From: Adhaeribacter swui
GTDB lineage: Bacteria > Bacteroidota > Bacteroidia > Cytophagales > Hymenobacteraceae
DNA: 64,000 bases
Direction: 5' to 3'
Assembly (NCBI RefSeq): GCF_014217805.1
Contig: NZ_CP055156.1
Location: 5,028,585 to 5,092,584 of the forward strand
Part shown: positions 61,482-64,000 of the stretch, piece by piece
How the letters are laid out: every line of letters starts with the position of its first letter
Numbering within the stretch: the stretch's first letter is position 1
Position numbers and translations under genes: made by a program
The notes under the pieces: model-generated
What the model saw: the letters and a program-made list of their open reading frames with translations, nothing else
The model's database searches: none
What the model was told of the DNA's origin: nothing

Positions 61482-61925
61482 TTAAGCTTCGTCGCGTAAG
61501 TCGCGGATGCGGTCGTGGGCTTCTTTTACCTGCTGGTATTGCTTTTCTACCACCGATTTTAAATTGGCCGGTAAATCAGCTTTTAAAGCTTTTTCGTATG
61601 CCGATACGGCGTAATCTTCACCGCGCTCGCACTCCGATAAAATTCTTTTCCGGTCCCGGGCCACAATAGCCGAAGATAAATCTAACCAGGTGCGGTGTAT
61701 GGTTCCTTCAATAGAACCACTCTCGTCCTGGGTTTTACCCATTTGGTGCAATTGATCCTGTAATTCGGTAATCATGTTGTCGCGCTGTACTGCGTATTGC
61801 CGGAATAAGCTTTTTAAATCTTGCTCGTGTACATCTTCGGAAGCGGTACGGTACCCTTTTTCGCCATCTTTGGCCCGTTCAATCAGGTGGTGTACCACCG
61901 CTACAATATCTTTTTCTTTGTCCAT
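61482..61925 (-). CDS. PA2169/DUF2383 four-helix-bundle protein
   Basis: 147 residues, all helical. The pattern DKEKDIVAVVHHLIERAKDGEKGYRTA and later Glu/His residues (HRTWLDLSSAIVARD, ILSECERGEDYAVSAYEKAL) match the PA2169 family, related to ferritin-like/DUF2383 proteins and often stress-linked. A metal site is possible but not proven. It has its own terminator. Confidence 0.85.
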   Translation of the reverse strand: MDKEKDIVAVVHHLIERAKDGEKGYRTASEDVHEQDLKSLFRQYAVQRDNMITELQDQLHQMGKTQDESGSIEGTIHRTWLDLSSAIVARDRKRILSECERGEDYAVSAYEKALKADLPANLKSVVEKQYQQVKEAHDRIRDLRDEA

Positions 61926-62037
61926 AGTTTTATCTTTATTAAAAACAGAGTTTAGAATTATTTCTGTCCTATAAACTGATATCGGCGGGAAAATGTTACT
62001 TAAAAATACAGGATGTGTAGTTATAATTACCTAAAGC

Positions 62038-63282
62038 TTAATTATTTTGGTTGGCGGCCATGGCTTTGCCCGCCAGAAAAGCTGTAGTCCAGGCCGCCTG
62101 AAAGTTAAAGCCCCCGGTTACCCCATCAATATCCAGAACTTCGCCGGCAAAATATAAGCCCGGAATTTTCAGGCTCTCCTGGGTTGTTGGGTTTACTTCT
62201 TTTAAATCCACGCCGCCGCAGGTAACAAATTCTTCTTTAAACGTAGTTTTACCTTTAACCGGAAAAGGTGCCCGGAGCAGGAACTCCACTAATTTGTTTT
62301 GATTTTTAGCCGGCAACTCAGCCCACTTTATTTGGTCGGTTATGCCGGCCAAAGCGGTTAAAGCTTTCCAGAGGCGTTGGGGCAAATTAAATAAAGCATG
62401 GCTGGTTACCTGCCGACGGGCATACTCTTGCCGGTATTGCAGCAAAGCCTCCCGCAACGATTCTTCGGTATGGTCGGGAACCCAGTTGATTAAGGCCGTA
62501 AATTGATAATTTAATTGCTGTAACACCCGGGCGCCCCAGGCCGAAAGTTTCAGTACGGCCGGGCCGCTAAAGCCCCAGTGCGTAATCAACAAAGGCCCTT
62601 CATTTTCCAGATTCTGCCCGCTGATTTTTACTTTGGCACGACCTACGGCCACTCCTGTTAAATCCCGTAAAGGCGATTCGGGCACATTAAACGTAAACAA
62701 AGATGGAACCGGCTCCTGAATACGTAAACCTAAATCGCGTAACCATTGGTAACTTTCTATTTTGGGGGCACCGCCCGTGGTAATTAAAACTTTGTTGGCC
62801 TTTAGGGTAGTGCCATTACTTAGCCTTAAGTGAAATTGCCCATCCGGTGTTGAACCTGGTAGTGTTATTTGTTCTACCCCCAAACTGGTTGTGATGTTAA
62901 CGCCGGCTTTATGGGCTCCTTGCAGTAAACAATTAACAATAGTTTCGGAACTGTTACTCACCGGAAACATGCGGCCATCGGGCTCGGTGTGCAATTTAAC
63001 ACCCCGCGCATTAAACCAGGCAATGGTTTCGGGGGCGCCAAAGGTTTTAAACAAATTTTTTAAAAATTTACCTCCCCGGGGGTAATACTGCGCTAAGTGG
63101 TTGGGGTTTAAACAATAGTGCGTTACGTTACATCGTCCGCCGCCGGAAACCCGAACTTTGGAAAGTAGTTTGTTTGTTTTTTCGAGTAAAATTACTTTAG
63201 CGGTAGGGTTATTTTCGGCGCAGGTAATAGCCCCAAAAAAGCCTGCGGCCCCACCGCCAATCACTACAATGGTTTCTGTCAT
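62038..63282 (-). CDS. NAD(P)/FAD-dependent oxidoreductase of the BaiN/HI0933 family
   Basis: 414 residues. The FAD-binding Rossmann loop GGGAAGFFGAI is at the N-terminus (about 8-18), followed by KVRVSGGGRCNVTH (about 42-55), a family hallmark, and a C-terminal second FAD segment GVTGGFNFQAAW (about 388-399). Members are flavoproteins of uncertain substrate. It lies 33 nt before the epimerase gene stop on the same strand, so the epimerase is upstream in transcription. Confidence 0.9.
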   Translation of the reverse strand: MTETIVVIGGGAAGFFGAITCAENNPTAKVILLEKTNKLLSKVRVSGGGRCNVTHYCLNPNHLAQYYPRGGKFLKNLFKTFGAPETIAWFNARGVKLHTEPDGRMFPVSNSSETIVNCLLQGAHKAGVNITTSLGVEQITLPGSTPDGQFHLRLSNGTTLKANKVLITTGGAPKIESYQWLRDLGLRIQEPVPSLFTFNVPESPLRDLTGVAVGRAKVKISGQNLENEGPLLITHWGFSGPAVLKLSAWGARVLQQLNYQFTALINWVPDHTEESLREALLQYRQEYARRQVTSHALFNLPQRLWKALTALAGITDQIKWAELPAKNQNKLVEFLLRAPFPVKGKTTFKEEFVTCGGVDLKEVNPTTQESLKIPGLYFAGEVLDIDGVTGGFNFQAAWTTAFLAGKAMAANQNN

Positions 63283-63315
63283 TATATCGGTTAAAACCCG
63301 CTAATACAACGGAGC

Positions 63316-64000
63316 TTAAAAGAAAAACATAGGGTCCGGGTAAATAAATTCAAAGGTAAGCCGCGACTTTATTTTGGCGTTACAGATGATTTTAAAAGCA
63401 GGATTTACCGAAGATGCAAATTGCGGCGGTTCTAATTGCAAAGCCCGAGCTGCCGCTGTATAAAATTGCTGACGGGTAGGATGCTGATCGGCCGCGGCAT
63501 TAAAGGTATCGTTAAAGGTTTTTTGCGCGATTATTTGCGTGATCAGGCCAATACAATCTGATAAATGAATCAGGTTTACCGGCGATTCGGGTTGGGCTAC
63601 GCCGGTTTTACCCGCTAAAAACCGGCCCGGATGCCGGTTACCACCCACCAAACCGCCAAACCGTAGAATAGTAGTAGCGTGCTGAGTACTTTGTTTTAAA
63701 AGTTTTTCGGCCTGGTAAAGCGGACTTTCGGTATCTAGTGCTTCTAAATCTTCTTCCGTAACTACCCGGTTTACGTCGTGGTACACCGATGTAGAAGAAA
63801 CAAACAACACGTACTGAACAGACGAAGTTTGCATGGCCTGGTACAAACGCTGTATTTGCGGTAAGTAAAATTTTTCATGCCCGGCCCGAAGGCGCGGCGG
63901 AAAGCTGATGATTAAATAATCAGAATTTAAAAAACTTGTTAAGTCAGCGGTAGAAGATTCTTCAACCAGATTAATCAGGTAGGGTTGTATTTGTTTTTGC
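63316..64000 (-). CDS. NAD-dependent epimerase/dehydratase family protein, cut by the right edge
   Basis: The reading frame is open to the right edge, so the N-terminus with the NAD-binding glycine loop lies outside the window. The visible 227 residues include LFVSSTSVYHD (catalytic Ser region), the Tyr-x-x-x-Lys pair in YQAEKLL, RFGGLVGGNRHPG and NLIHLSDCIGLI, all of the extended SDR/NmrA-like fold (YeeZ/GalE-like). The TTG at 63844-63846 is a Leu codon inside the frame and not a start. Substrate unknown. Confidence 0.82.
   Translation of the reverse strand, partial: QKQIQPYLINLVEESSTADLTSFLNSDYLIISFPPRLRAGHEKFYLPQIQRLYQAMQTSSVQYVLFVSSTSVYHDVNRVVTEEDLEALDTESPLYQAEKLLKQSTQHATTILRFGGLVGGNRHPGRFLAGKTGVAQPESPVNLIHLSDCIGLITQIIAQKTFNDTFNAAADQHPTRQQFYTAAARALQLEPPQFASSVNPAFKIICNAKIKSRLTFEFIYPDPMFFF

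Overview
The window looks like a chromosomal segment of a Bacteroidota bacterium, most likely order Cytophagales, family Hymenobacteraceae (Adhaeribacter-like). The evidence is a short primary sigma factor without region 1.1, the promoter motif TAnnTTTG upstream of many genes, SusC-type TonB receptors, a type IX secretion (T9SS) C-terminal sorting domain, a bacillithiol gene, DUF2911 and a histone H1-like protein. DNA is moderately AT-rich with very AT-rich intergenic DNA. I see no insertion sequence, prophage, CRISPR array or rRNA. The assignment is from protein recognition only; no database search was run.

Layout. 1-13.3 kb is core information processing: a TPR protein (cut by the left edge), thrS, infC (apparently with an ATT start), rpmI, rplT, tRNA-Met, a START-like protein, an LptF/G permease, rpsO, pnp, rpoD, trxB, an M23/LysM hydrolase and bshB1. 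13.4-19.3 kb holds accC, an alpha-oxoamine-synthase-like PLP enzyme, an H1-like protein, tyrS and holA. 19.5-29.7 kb is one tight eight-gene run: giant TPR protein, outer-membrane barrel, HU/SPOR membrane protein, ExbB/TolQ, ExbD/TolR, TonB/TolA-like, folC, trmB. 29.9-38.5 kb holds a degenerate TrpF-like protein, mnmA, a lipoprotein, a T9SS-sorted subtilisin, rpe, a TonB receptor and a DUF2911 protein.

38.7-46.0 kb is a complete histidine operon (hisG-D-C-B-H-A-F-IE). It is preceded by a 35-codon leader ORF with a His-Phe-His-His-Tyr-His run and an intrinsic terminator, which is the architecture of ribosome-mediated attenuation. 46.2-51.9 kb holds a TetR regulator with its palindrome, an unusual MBL-fold protein, a TonB receptor with a DtxR/IdeR-like palindrome at its promoter, and a lipoprotein. 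52.0-61.2 kb is a minus-strand carbohydrate cluster (cytochrome c-PQQ dehydrogenase fusion, GH88-like hydrolase, TIM-barrel isomerase, esterase, Gfo/Idh oxidoreductase, SDR, MFS transporter). 61.4-64 kb holds a DUF2383/PA2169 protein, a BaiN/HI0933-type flavoprotein and an epimerase cut by the right edge.

The strongest candidates for something under-described are the his attenuator, the envelope energy-transduction operon that pairs an HU/SPOR protein with ExbBD/TonB (possibly a Tol-Pal-like system), and a family of period-7 intergenic repeats. Two of these repeats form large inverted structures between convergent genes and one overlaps a promoter.
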